A stretch of 64,000 bases of DNA, taken from assembly GCA_025062105.1 (NCBI GenBank), contig JANXAQ010000061.1:33188-97187 (forward strand), written 5' to 3'. Below the pieces are notes generated by a model that had not been told where the DNA came from, did not search any database, and saw nothing but the letters and a program-made list of their open reading frames with translations. The translations under genes were made by a program, and so were the position numbers. Shown here one piece after another: positions 1 through 7,787 of this stretch. Positions within the stretch are counted from its first letter, which is position 1. The number at the start of each line of letters is the position of its first letter. Origin of the DNA: Thermoguttaceae bacterium (GTDB lineage Bacteria > Planctomycetota > Planctomycetia > Pirellulales > Thermoguttaceae).

Positions 1-36
1 TTCCCGCACTCTGTTGAAAGGTTGCCCGCCGACTGA

Positions 37-191
37 GAGTCTGTCCAAAAAAAGCATTTTCTATGAGGAGAGGAGGTTGCCTGCCTCAATCCCCCAGAAT
101 CCAATTCCAGTTGTTAAGGAGTGCGGAGGATAGGAGCCGGTCGGCCAAAACCCATGGGAAACCAGCCAAATCCCCATTTTAGGATAGTCTC
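37..191 (+). repeat. Family D element
   Basis: Starts GAGTCTGTCC and ends GGATAGTCTC, with the family D core CCGGTCGGCCAAAACCCAT. It is bounded by TGA at 34-36 and TGA at 192-194, a candidate 3-bp target duplication. The next element (A) starts directly after the second TGA. Confidence 0.8.
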
Positions 192-194
192 TGA

Positions 195-344
195 ACTCGA
201 CTTTTGCCATTTTTGGCGTTCCCCCGAAAGGAGAAAACTCTAACTCCTTGTAACTATTGGAGTTAGGAAATTGGATGAACAAAAGAGAGTTTCGTCGTAA
301 CTGCTGATGGCAAAACCAGTTAGGAAAAATGGCAAAACTCGAGC
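195..344 (-). repeat. Family A element
   Basis: Reference description of family A: about 150 bp, inverted ends CTCGACTTTTGCCATTTTT and AAAAATGGCAAAAGTCGAG, and an internal stem CTAACTCC / GGAGTTAG. In the plus orientation CCTAACT-TTTTG follows the left end; this copy is reversed. It is flanked by TGA (192-194) and TGA (345-347). Confidence 0.85.
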
Positions 345-489
345 TGAGAAGGTTTTGCCCAAATACGGGTCGGTTTTGCTGGAGTTTTTGGGGGTTTAGG
401 CCTCCGGTAGGAAAGGGTTTTAACAAAGCCAGATTCCCGCACAAAGCAGTTCGATTGGACTGGAATATCTATCTTCCCTATCCTCATAA

Positions 490-639
490 CCTCGACTTTT
501 GCCATTTTTGGCCTCGCCCTGGACGGGCAAATCTCTAAGTCCATGTAACTATTGCAGTTAGGAAATTGGGTGAGCAAAAGGAGGTTTCGCCGTAACTATT
601 GGAGGCAAACCAGGTTAGGAAAAATGGCAAAAATTGAGC
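490..639 (-). repeat. Family A element inside a larger repeat
   Basis: Left end CCTCGACTTTTGCC, right end AATGGCAAAAATTGAGC, with TAA on both sides (487-489, 640-642). The flanking sequence resembles that around the F element at 44037-44186, which suggests a larger parental repeat. Confidence 0.8.
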
Positions 640-792
640 TAACCGCACCCTAAAAAATCGGTCCTCCGAAGATGTTTACTTGAGCATTGGCTTAAGGCCG
701 GTTAGATTAAAAATATAATGTGCCTAGTGCCCGGTTGGAAGGAGTGCCGATTTTCCGCACGGAGCAGTTTACCTATTTTTTTCCCCGTGAAT

Positions 793-928
793 ATGGACTT
801 TTGCCTTTTTGGTCTCCTGCCGAACCCAGAAAGCTCTAACTCCTCGGAACTGGTGAGATTACGAAATTGGGTGAATAAAAGAAGGGGTCGAACTCAAAGT
901 AAGTTAGGAAAAATGGCAAAACTGGAGA
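793..928 (-). repeat. Family A element, diverged
   Basis: Ends TGGACTTTTGCC and AAAATGGCAAAACTGGAG with the typical A interior (GGTGAATAAAAGAAGG, AAGTTAGGAAAAATGGC). About 15 bp shorter than usual. Confidence 0.7.
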
Positions 929-1028
929 TTCGGAGCTTCTAACAAAAGATGAGTTTTCCTACGCGAACGGGGAGCAGCTGCGAACCGGGGAGAGTCTCAT
1001 TTTTGATAGAGGTTCTTAGCCTCTTCTC

Positions 1029-1045
1029 CTCGGCGGAAGTGTCAC
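1029..1045 (+). promoter_or_regulatory. Shared upstream motif, variant
   Basis: CTCGGCGGAAGTGTCAC, a variant of TTCGGCTGAAGTGTTAC found upstream of several genes here. It lies 43 bases before the Hsp70-like start at 1089. Function unknown; a promoter or operator role is inferred only from position. Confidence 0.3.
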
Positions 1046-1088
1046 TAAGATAGCAACGTTGCCCACCGTTTTACCGTGAGAGTGTTCC

Positions 1089-3344
1089 ATGGGGAAACTT
1101 AAACCAATCGGGATTGATTTAGGGACAACGAATTCAGCGGTGGCTTGGGTAGATCATGCGGGCCGAACCGCCATGGTACCCAATAGCGAAGGGGATATCC
1201 TTACGCCAAGTGTGGTATTTTTTGATGATTATGAGGTCATTGTAGGCAAAGAGGCTCGAGCCGCTGCTATCCTCTACCCCGATCGGGTGGCCGAGTGTGT
1301 CAAGCGCGATATGGGCCATCCCTACTACAGCAAACCGATCCGAGGTCAATATCTACCGCCGGAAGTCATCCAGGCGTGCATCCTCCGAAAACTAAAGGCC
1401 GATATTTTACATACCCTGGGGCCGGATACGGCGGTGGTCATTACTGTGCCGGCCTATTTTGACGAATTGCGGCGGAAAGCCACGGCCGATGCGGGGGAAA
1501 TGGCAGGTCTTCGGGTCTTGGACATTGTCAACGAGCCGACAGCCGCTGCCTTGTCGTTTGGAGAGGCAGTAGGTTTTTTGACCCCCAGCGGAAGCCCCAA
1601 AGAAGAAATGACCGTAATGGTCTACGATCTAGGCGGTGGCACGTTTGACGTAACACTTTTACACTTAGCGCCTGGCACTATCCGCACCATCGCCACGGAC
1701 GGCGACGTGCAGTTGGGCGGTCGCGACTGGGACATGCGCCTGGTCGATTATGTGGCCGAGCAGTTCAAGGCCATCCACGGGCTAGATCCCCGGCAAACGC
1801 CGGCCGGATTGCAACGGCTGCTGGATACCTGTGTGGAAGCCAAACATACCCTTAGCGCCCGCACCAAAACAAAAGTCCGGGTGGTTCATGAAGGTCGCAT
1901 TGCTGACATCGAGGTTACTAGAGAAAAATTCGAAGAACTGACGGCTGACCTATTAGAACGAACCGCCTACACATGTCGACAGCTTTTGGCGGCGGCCAAA
2001 ATGGATTGGTCGCAGATAAACCGAATCCTTCTAGTGGGCGGGTCCACTCGCATGCCCATGGTCAGCCGAATGCTCAAGCAGCTTTCCGGCATGGAGCCGG
2101 ATCATACGGTAAATCCCGACGAGGCGGTGGCCCGCGGGGCAGCCCAATACGCCAGCTATCTTCTCGCCAAACAAGGCGGCATCTACACCAGGCCCAGCTT
2201 CGAAGTCGTCAATGTCAACGCCCACAGCCTCGGCGTAGAAGGCATCGACCCGGATACAATGCGGAAAACCAATGTGATTTTGATTCCTCGCAATACGCCG
2301 CTGCCGGCCCGGTTTACCGAACGTTTTGCCACCAAAACAGATAATCAGCGTTCCATCGTCATCCAGATCCTGGAAGGCGAAAGTACGCATCCGGCTGAGT
2401 GTACTCCGATTGCTCGTACAGTGATTCGGGACTTACCGACGGGTTTGCCGAAAGGCTGGCCGGTAGAAGTAACATTTGAATATGGTACCAATGGCCGACT
2501 TTCTGTCCGCGCGGTTGTCCCCGGCACGCAGCGGGAAGTGCAACTGGAATTGGAACGGGACTGGGGTTACAGCTCCGAGGGCATTGCGCGGTGGCGGCAG
2601 GTGATGGCAGGTTCGCCTGGGTTTGGGGATTTTGAACGTCTGTTGCAGGAGATGTTGCAAACTGGGCCATCCCAAACGGCCCAGTCAGTAGGAGGCGGTT
2701 GGGTGGCTGTGCCCGTTGGAGCGGAATCGGCCAATTGGGCCACCCCCCTCGGGCCTGCCCCACCAGCACCCCCCGCTGCGACACAAAGCAGCCCTGCCAC
2801 AGCTTCCGTACCAACGCCCTCCATCCCTGCGCCATCTGCCTCTGTGGCTTCGGGAGGAACAGCCTCTATAATGTCTGGCTCTATGATGTCTGGGGCAGCT
2901 ATGGCCGGGCCTTCGCTGGCTGGCTCCGCAGCTGCAGCGGCCTCGGCAGCCGTTATGCCTCCTACGGACATACCCGGCCTGAGGGGGCCTTCTGGGTTAG
3001 GAGCCCCAGCCTCGGCTGCCCGACCGATAGGGGAAATAGCTGCAGGAGCAATCTCTGCCGGCGGGGTTGCTGTGCCGACGCCTGCTAGCTTACTGAGTGG
3101 GCCCCATCCAGCCTCAGCATCCAGCGGTGGGTTGACCGCTAGCTATCCGCCTCAGGCCCCTCCGCTGGCAACTTCCATTTCTACCAAAACCGCCACCGAA
3201 CTGTCCGAAGACATGGCCGGTTCGGGCAGCTCCTCTCGAATGCTCAGCCTAGTAGGCCATGTGATTTTTGCCTTGTTGGGATTGGCCTTAGGATATTTGA
3301 TCGGGCATTGGTGGAATCCAGAACGATTTCCACTTCCCTGGTAA
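1089..3344 (+). CDS. Hsp70-like protein with a C-terminal membrane anchor
   Basis: A 751-residue Hsp70-family ATPase. The actin-like nucleotide-binding domain fills about residues 5-370: phosphate-1 motif GIDLGTTNSAVAW, DLGGGTFDV, and adenosine motif LLVGGSTRMPMV. A short beta-type substrate-binding region follows (about 380-500), but the helical lid of DnaK is missing. Residues of about 550-710 are a Pro/Ala/Ser/Gly-rich linker, and the last 35 residues hold one hydrophobic segment (LVGHVIFALLGLALGYLIG), so I infer tail-anchoring with the chaperone domain in the cytoplasm. The ATG at 1089 has no clear ribosome-binding site. A second Hsp70-like gene starts 41 bases downstream, so the two are probably co-transcribed. 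A specialised envelope-linked chaperone is inferred; its clients are unknown. Confidence 0.85.
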   Translation: MGKLKPIGIDLGTTNSAVAWVDHAGRTAMVPNSEGDILTPSVVFFDDYEVIVGKEARAAAILYPDRVAECVKRDMGHPYYSKPIRGQYLPPEVIQACILRKLKADILHTLGPDTAVVITVPAYFDELRRKATADAGEMAGLRVLDIVNEPTAAALSFGEAVGFLTPSGSPKEEMTVMVYDLGGGTFDVTLLHLAPGTIRTIATDGDVQLGGRDWDMRLVDYVAEQFKAIHGLDPRQTPAGLQRLLDTCVEAKHTLSARTKTKVRVVHEGRIADIEVTREKFEELTADLLERTAYTCRQLLAAAKMDWSQINRILLVGGSTRMPMVSRMLKQLSGMEPDHTVNPDEAVARGAAQYASYLLAKQGGIYTRPSFEVVNVNAHSLGVEGIDPDTMRKTNVILIPRNTPLPARFTERFATKTDNQRSIVIQILEGESTHPAECTPIARTVIRDLPTGLPKGWPVEVTFEYGTNGRLSVRAVVPGTQREVQLELERDWGYSSEGIARWRQVMAGSPGFGDFERLLQEMLQTGPSQTAQSVGGGWVAVPVGAESANWATPLGPAPPAPPAATQSSPATASVPTPSIPAPSASVASGGTASIMSGSMMSGAAMAGPSLAGSAAAAASAAVMPPTDIPGLRGPSGLGAPASAARPIGEIAAGAISAGGVAVPTPASLLSGPHPASASSGGLTASYPPQAPPLATSISTKTATELSEDMAGSGSSSRMLSLVGHVIFALLGLALGYLIGHWWNPERFPLPW

Positions 3345-3385
3345 ACTCTGGATACTGGCATTGAGAACTTAGTGTCGGAACAACT

Positions 3386-4930
3386 ATGAGCAAACAACCT
3401 CCTGCCATTGGAATTGATTTAGGAACCACTTTTTCTGTGGTGGCCATGCTCAACGAAGCAGGCCAACCGGAAACTTTGGTCAATGCCGAGGGCGATCGCC
3501 TGACGCCCAGCCTAGTCCTTTTTGACAATGATCAAGTCATTGTCGGTAAAGAAGCCTTAAAAGCCTTAGCCACCGAGGCTGAATGGGTGGCCGAGTGCGC
3601 CAAACGAGATATTGGTCATCGCGTTTTCCATAAGGCGATCGGCGGCAAACAATATCCTCCAGAGGTGATCGAAGCGTTCATTTTGAACAAACTCCGGGTA
3701 GATACGACCGCTCGGATTGGGGATTATGAAAAGGTAGTCATCACTGTACCTGCTTATTTTGACGAGGTTCGGCGGAAAGCGACTCAAGATGCTGGCTATA
3801 TGGCTGGTTTTGAGGTGATGGATATTATCAACGAGCCGACCGCCGCAGCCATAGCCTTCGGCTACCAAAAAGGTTTCCTCAGCCGCGACGGCTTCCCACA
3901 TAAACCGGAAATTATTCTGGTCTATGATCTGGGGGGCGGTACATTTGATGTAACCGTCATGGAGCTGCATGGCCGAGAGTTCCGTGCCTTAGCCACCGAC
4001 GGCGATGTCCGCCTAGGCGGATTTGATTGGGATCAACGGCTGGTGGATTTGGTGGCCGAGGCGTTTGCTCGGCAACATTTTTTGGATCCTCGGGAAGATG
4101 CCCGAGCTGCTGGCAAACTCTGGCGAGAATGCGAAGAAGCCAAGCGAACGCTTTCGGTGCGGCCAAAGACTTTTGTGCCCGTGGATTTCATGGGCAGAAC
4201 CGCCCGGATCGAAGTTACACGCCAGCAATTTGAAGAAGCCACTCAGGACCTGTTGGACCGAACCCGCTTTACCACCGAACAAACCCTGCGAGCCGCAGGC
4301 CTTACCTGGGAAAAAGTCGATCGGGTCCTTCTAGTCGGCGGAGCCACCCGAATGCCCATGGTCCGCGAAATGCTTCGGAAACTATCCGGACTAGAACCGG
4401 ACGCTTCCGTAGAAGCCGACGAGGCGGTCGCCCATGGCGCAGCACTCCATGCGGGCTTGCTTTTGGCCAAAAGCCAAGGCAAACCCCGTCTGTTTAAAAT
4501 CAAAAACGTAAACTCTCATAGTTTGGGTGTCGTAGGTATTGATCCGCTGACCAAACGTCGGCGAAATGGCATCGTTATCCCCCGGAACACACCGCTGCCG
4601 ACCACCGCCCGCCGAATTTTCCGCACTCAAAAAGATAACCAGCGATCCATCCTGGTCGAAGTCGTCGAGGGTGAAAGTCCTTCGGCCGACGACTGCACCC
4701 TGATCGGCCGATGCTCGGTCCGAAACTTGCCGCCCGGTCTGCCCGCTAAAAGCCCTGTCCATGTCTATTTCCACTACCACCCCAACGGCCGTCTGAAAGT
4801 CCGGGTGGAAGTCCCCAATACTCACGCTAAAATTGAGACCGAATTCAAACGGGAAAATAGCCTCCCCAAAGAACATTTAGACGGCTGGCGAAAATACATC
4901 TGCGGCAAAGACCCAACCGATTATACTTAG
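3386..4930 (+). CDS. Hsp70-like protein, lidless, soluble
   Basis: A 514-residue Hsp70-family protein, about 125 residues shorter than DnaK. The ATPase domain is complete by motif: GIDLGTTFSVVAM near the N-terminus, YDLGGGTFDVTV at about 180 and LLVGGATRMPMV at about 310. A compact substrate-binding beta region (about 370-490) follows, then the chain stops with no helical lid and no EEVD-type tail. No signal or membrane segment. It is a paralogue of the upstream anchored protein, sharing long blocks such as VVITVPAYFDE in both. The 41-base spacing suggests a two-gene operon and perhaps a hetero-oligomer. A family B repeat begins immediately after the TAG stop, so the 3' untranslated region is repeat DNA. 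Confidence 0.85.
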   Translation: MSKQPPAIGIDLGTTFSVVAMLNEAGQPETLVNAEGDRLTPSLVLFDNDQVIVGKEALKALATEAEWVAECAKRDIGHRVFHKAIGGKQYPPEVIEAFILNKLRVDTTARIGDYEKVVITVPAYFDEVRRKATQDAGYMAGFEVMDIINEPTAAAIAFGYQKGFLSRDGFPHKPEIILVYDLGGGTFDVTVMELHGREFRALATDGDVRLGGFDWDQRLVDLVAEAFARQHFLDPREDARAAGKLWRECEEAKRTLSVRPKTFVPVDFMGRTARIEVTRQQFEEATQDLLDRTRFTTEQTLRAAGLTWEKVDRVLLVGGATRMPMVREMLRKLSGLEPDASVEADEAVAHGAALHAGLLLAKSQGKPRLFKIKNVNSHSLGVVGIDPLTKRRRNGIVIPRNTPLPTTARRIFRTQKDNQRSILVEVVEGESPSADDCTLIGRCSVRNLPPGLPAKSPVHVYFHYHPNGRLKVRVEVPNTHAKIETEFKRENSLPKEHLDGWRKYICGKDPTDYT

Positions 4931-5129
4931 GGAAGCTCTGCATAATCCTGAACATATAGTGAACTTCGTGAATCTTCGGTTTTCTAGTTGTTCGGTCGTC
5001 CTATCTGAACACCTACTATCTTGGGTGCTGTAATGCTAATACGCTAATACAACTAAACTATATGTTGTGTTAGAGAAAGGACCAGCAAAATGGTATAAAA
5101 ATATCCCCTTTGAATTACGCAGAGGTTCC
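4931..5129 (-). repeat. Family B element directly after a stop codon
   Basis: Reference description of family B: about 190 bp, ends GGAACCTCTGCATAAT / TTTTGCAGAGGTTCC, and a central near-palindrome built from TGCTAGCA half-sites. This copy is reversed, starts at the base after the upstream TAG, and is nearly identical to the copy at 33951-34143. Confidence 0.85.
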
Positions 5130-5533
5130 TTAAACATTTCGACCCACAGAACCAGCCGTTTATCGAACTTTGAATCACCTTCAGGTTCCATCCACCTCGA
5201 GCCCAATTGATAGGATTGGTACCATTTCAGCCGACTGAGGGAATTTGCTTCTGGCCTTGGGAGAAGCCGGCGAACGGAGCTCGCAGTTATGGAGAGAAGA
5301 AAAAGCATGGCTGGTTCGACTCCTTCCGTCGCATCCGAACTCTCAAACAGTAGCGGGGAGAGGGAAAAAATGAGCCCACTTCATTCCGGCGGACGTGTTC
5401 CTAGGGTTGCTGGCACTGCTGGCAGTCTGATGTAGGTGGGGATTTGGCTGAGACAGCCAAATCCTTCGGAAAGCAAAAGTGCGTAGAGTTCATTATATCC
5501 CAGGATTTTACAGATGTTTCTATTCTTCTTTTT
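5130..5533. other. Gap with no gene recognised
   Basis: About 400 bases between the family B copy and the ribosome-binding site of the oxidoreductase. A short stretch at about 5400-5425 (AGGGTTGCTGGCACTGCTGG) resembles the centre of family B. Nothing else recognised. Confidence 0.5.
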
Positions 5534-5544
5534 GGAGGTTTGCG

Positions 5545-6996
5545 ATGCATTCCGGACAGCCCATGCATAAAAAAGACAGTGCGGATGAGAATAGATTCAG
5601 GGTTTCTCGGCGAAGCGTTGTCGGCGGGTTAGGCTCGGTGGTGGCATGGACGATCGTCCCCCGCCATGTGCTAGGTGGCATCGGATATATCGCTCCCAGT
5701 GAAAAGATCACCCTGGCAGGTATCGGTACGGGCGGTCAAGGCATCCAGAATCTGGCTATCTTTGCCGAATTCCCAGAAATCCAGATCATTGCTGTCTGCG
5801 ATCCAGAACGGGAGCGGGAAGGTTATCTCTCGTGGAATTGGGCGCAGGGTAAAGAGACTCGCACTGCTGGGCGAGAACCGGCTCGTCGGATGGTCGAAGA
5901 ACACTATGCCGCCCAGAAGCAATCCGGGCGATGGAAAGGCTGCACCGCCTACGCCGATTATCGGGAACTTTTAGAAAAGGAAGACGTCGATGCGGTCATG
6001 ATCGCCTCCCCGGACCACACCCATGCCGTGATCACCATGGCAGCCCTGAAAAAAGGCAAACATGTTTACTGTGAAAAGCCGCTTACTTGGTCTGTCTATG
6101 AAGCCCGCCAGGTAACCGAAATGGCCCGAAAAATGAAAGTAGCTACCCAATTGGGCAACCAAGGCCAAGCCAGCGAAGAAGCCCGCCTCGTGCAGGAATA
6201 TATCTTAGATGGTGCAATCGGCCAGGTGCGCGAGGTCCACATCTGGAGCGGACCGCGTTTCTGGCCCTATCCGACCTGGGAAGGACGTCCAAAAGAAACT
6301 CCACCAGTGCCCGAGGGCTTGGATTGGGACCTTTGGCTTGGCCCAGCCCCTTATCGCCCCTACCATCCTTGTTATCATCCATGGACCTGGCGAAATTGGT
6401 GGGATTTTGGCACCGGGCTGATCGGCGACCTATGGTGCCATAAAGTTTCTACAGTCTTTAAGGCCCTGAAGCTCACCTACCCCAGCAGTGTGGAAGCCTC
6501 CGCCACCAAATGGGATCGGGACAATCCGGAACAGTATCCATTGGGAGTGATTGCCCGGTACGAATTCCCGCCTCGAGCGGATATGCCGCCACTGGTGCTT
6601 TGGTGGTATGATGGGGGGCTAAAGCCACCTAGGCCAAAAGACCTAGAACCGGGTCGTCCGATGGGCGATGTGATCTATATCGGCGAAAAGGGGACGCTGA
6701 TGAACCATCGGCTCATTCCTGAAGAGAAGATGAAGGCCTATGGGCGGCCCCCGCGTCGGCTACCTCGCTCCCCCGGCCATCATAAAGAGTGGATCGACGC
6801 CATTCGAGGTGGTCCGCCCGCGGGCAGCAATTTCGTCGATCACGGCGGCCTACTGACCGAAGCCGGTCTGCTGGCCAACGTCGCTCTACGCACCGACCGA
6901 AAGCTCTACTGGAACGGCCCAGAACTTAAGTTTATTAATGACGAAGCTGCCAACCAATACCTGCACCGGCCCTACCGCGACGGCTGGAGTCTGTAG
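5545..6996 (+). CDS. Tat-exported Gfo/Idh/MocA-family oxidoreductase
   Basis: A 483-residue NAD(P)-dependent oxidoreductase of the Gfo/Idh/MocA family, usually acting on sugars, inositols or related polyols; the substrate cannot be read from sequence. The start at 5545 is chosen because GGAGG lies six bases upstream (5534-5538); a GTG 66 bases earlier lacks one. The N-terminus has a twin-arginine signal ([11 protein letters not shown] then a hydrophobic stretch ending near VLGG), so export by Tat is likely, as for many planctomycete members. The Rossmann fold begins at about residue 50 with GIGTGGQG, and the family EKPLTW motif lies near 165. The C-terminal half is the alpha/beta substrate domain. 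Two tatA genes lie at 36056-36653. It stands alone, with repeats upstream. Confidence 0.88.
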   Translation: MHSGQPMHKKDSADENRFRVSRRSVVGGLGSVVAWTIVPRHVLGGIGYIAPSEKITLAGIGTGGQGIQNLAIFAEFPEIQIIAVCDPEREREGYLSWNWAQGKETRTAGREPARRMVEEHYAAQKQSGRWKGCTAYADYRELLEKEDVDAVMIASPDHTHAVITMAALKKGKHVYCEKPLTWSVYEARQVTEMARKMKVATQLGNQGQASEEARLVQEYILDGAIGQVREVHIWSGPRFWPYPTWEGRPKETPPVPEGLDWDLWLGPAPYRPYHPCYHPWTWRNWWDFGTGLIGDLWCHKVSTVFKALKLTYPSSVEASATKWDRDNPEQYPLGVIARYEFPPRADMPPLVLWWYDGGLKPPRPKDLEPGRPMGDVIYIGEKGTLMNHRLIPEEKMKAYGRPPRRLPRSPGHHKEWIDAIRGGPPAGSNFVDHGGLLTEAGLLANVALRTDRKLYWNGPELKFINDEAANQYLHRPYRDGWSL

Positions 6997-7225
6997 GCCT
7001 CTGTTTGCTGTTTCTCAGTCGGAGTTCCCTGAATCGCTTCCCTAGGGTTGTTTTGTGGGGGGAAAGGCTGCCCTTCTGGGGGACCGACAGTTCGGCCATG
7101 TGGCGAAATTGCCTCGCCACAGCTTGCTAATAGGCCGCCATCGCCTTTCGGCAATGTCGGCGAAGGAAATAAAAAGACTAGGCTTCCATATTCTTTTCCC
7201 TTCACCCTCCCCCCTCCCGCCGCTG

Positions 7226-7512
7226 CTTCGCTGTTATACACATCTTTGGAAGGTATGTACCATCCTCCGGCAGCAAGGCATCGCCCCTAAGAGAGGAAAA
7301 CGATCCATTCCAAAGGAGCTAATTGCTACTTTGGAAAAATGGCATACTTCAGGAAAGATCCGTTGGAAGGTCCAAAGGAGCAAGGTTTCAGAAACTGTTT
7401 TTGGCTATATTGCCTATTGTATCCATTCTGTTTTCTGTTTTTTCAACTAGCTTTCGGAATTTGCCTAAACTGATCTCCAGCACTTGAACGCGAATTTGTG
7501 TATAACAGCGAG
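7226..7512 (-). repeat. Family C element
   Basis: Reference description of family C: about 280 bp, ends CTCGCTGTTATACACA / TGTGTATAACAGCGAG, with internal blocks ACACAGAATGGATAAAAT and TGCAATTTCTCC. This reversed copy has flanks CCGCCGCTG and CCGCGGCTC, 7 of 9 identical, probably an eroded 9-bp target duplication. Confidence 0.8.
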
Positions 7513-7736
7513 CCGCGGCTCGCTCCCTGTTATATATACAAGTGGAAAATCTGCGGAAGGATCGTCCAGGGGCTCTAAAGAGCATTTTCCTATATTTCCC
7601 AAATTCCCCAAATCTACTGGTCCACCGGTTCCAAAGTCCGTTTGGTACCCATCCAGCCGGACTAGGAGGCCAGGATACCCTCTGGGGCCACCAAAGATGT
7701 GGATAACCCACCAAAGACGTGGATAACACCGAGCCG
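7513..7736 (-). repeat. Degenerate family C-like remnant
   Basis: Has C-like termini (CTCGCTCCCTGTTATATATAC at the left; CAAAGATGTGGATAAC and CAAAGACGTGGATAACACCGAG at the right, the right end apparently duplicated) around an interior unlike family C. Possibly a rearranged copy. Confidence 0.45.
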
Positions 7737-7787
7737 ACGCTGGAGAGGCGAAAAGAACAAGCACACTTCATTCAGCTGAACGGGTAC

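Larger units (their letters stand above)
8..430 (+). repeat. Family E element split by a D+A insertion
   Basis: The left part (8-36) and right part (345-430) join into one family E element: end TCTGTTGAAAGG, middle GGTCGGTTTTGCT and GGTTTAGGCCTCC, end TTTTAACAAAGCC. Positions 37-344 are an inserted D element plus an A element. Family E is about 110 bp with ends GGCTCTGTTGAAA / TTTCAACAGAGCC. Confidence 0.75.

Noticed and set aside
195..344. Open frames inside family A copies (many of 60-100 codons)
   Set aside because: They recur with the repeat in all orientations, differ in sequence and start in non-coding DNA.
4931..5129. CRISPR array
   Set aside because: The repeats are dispersed, 110-280 bp, in both orientations and without regular spacers; no cas gene is present.
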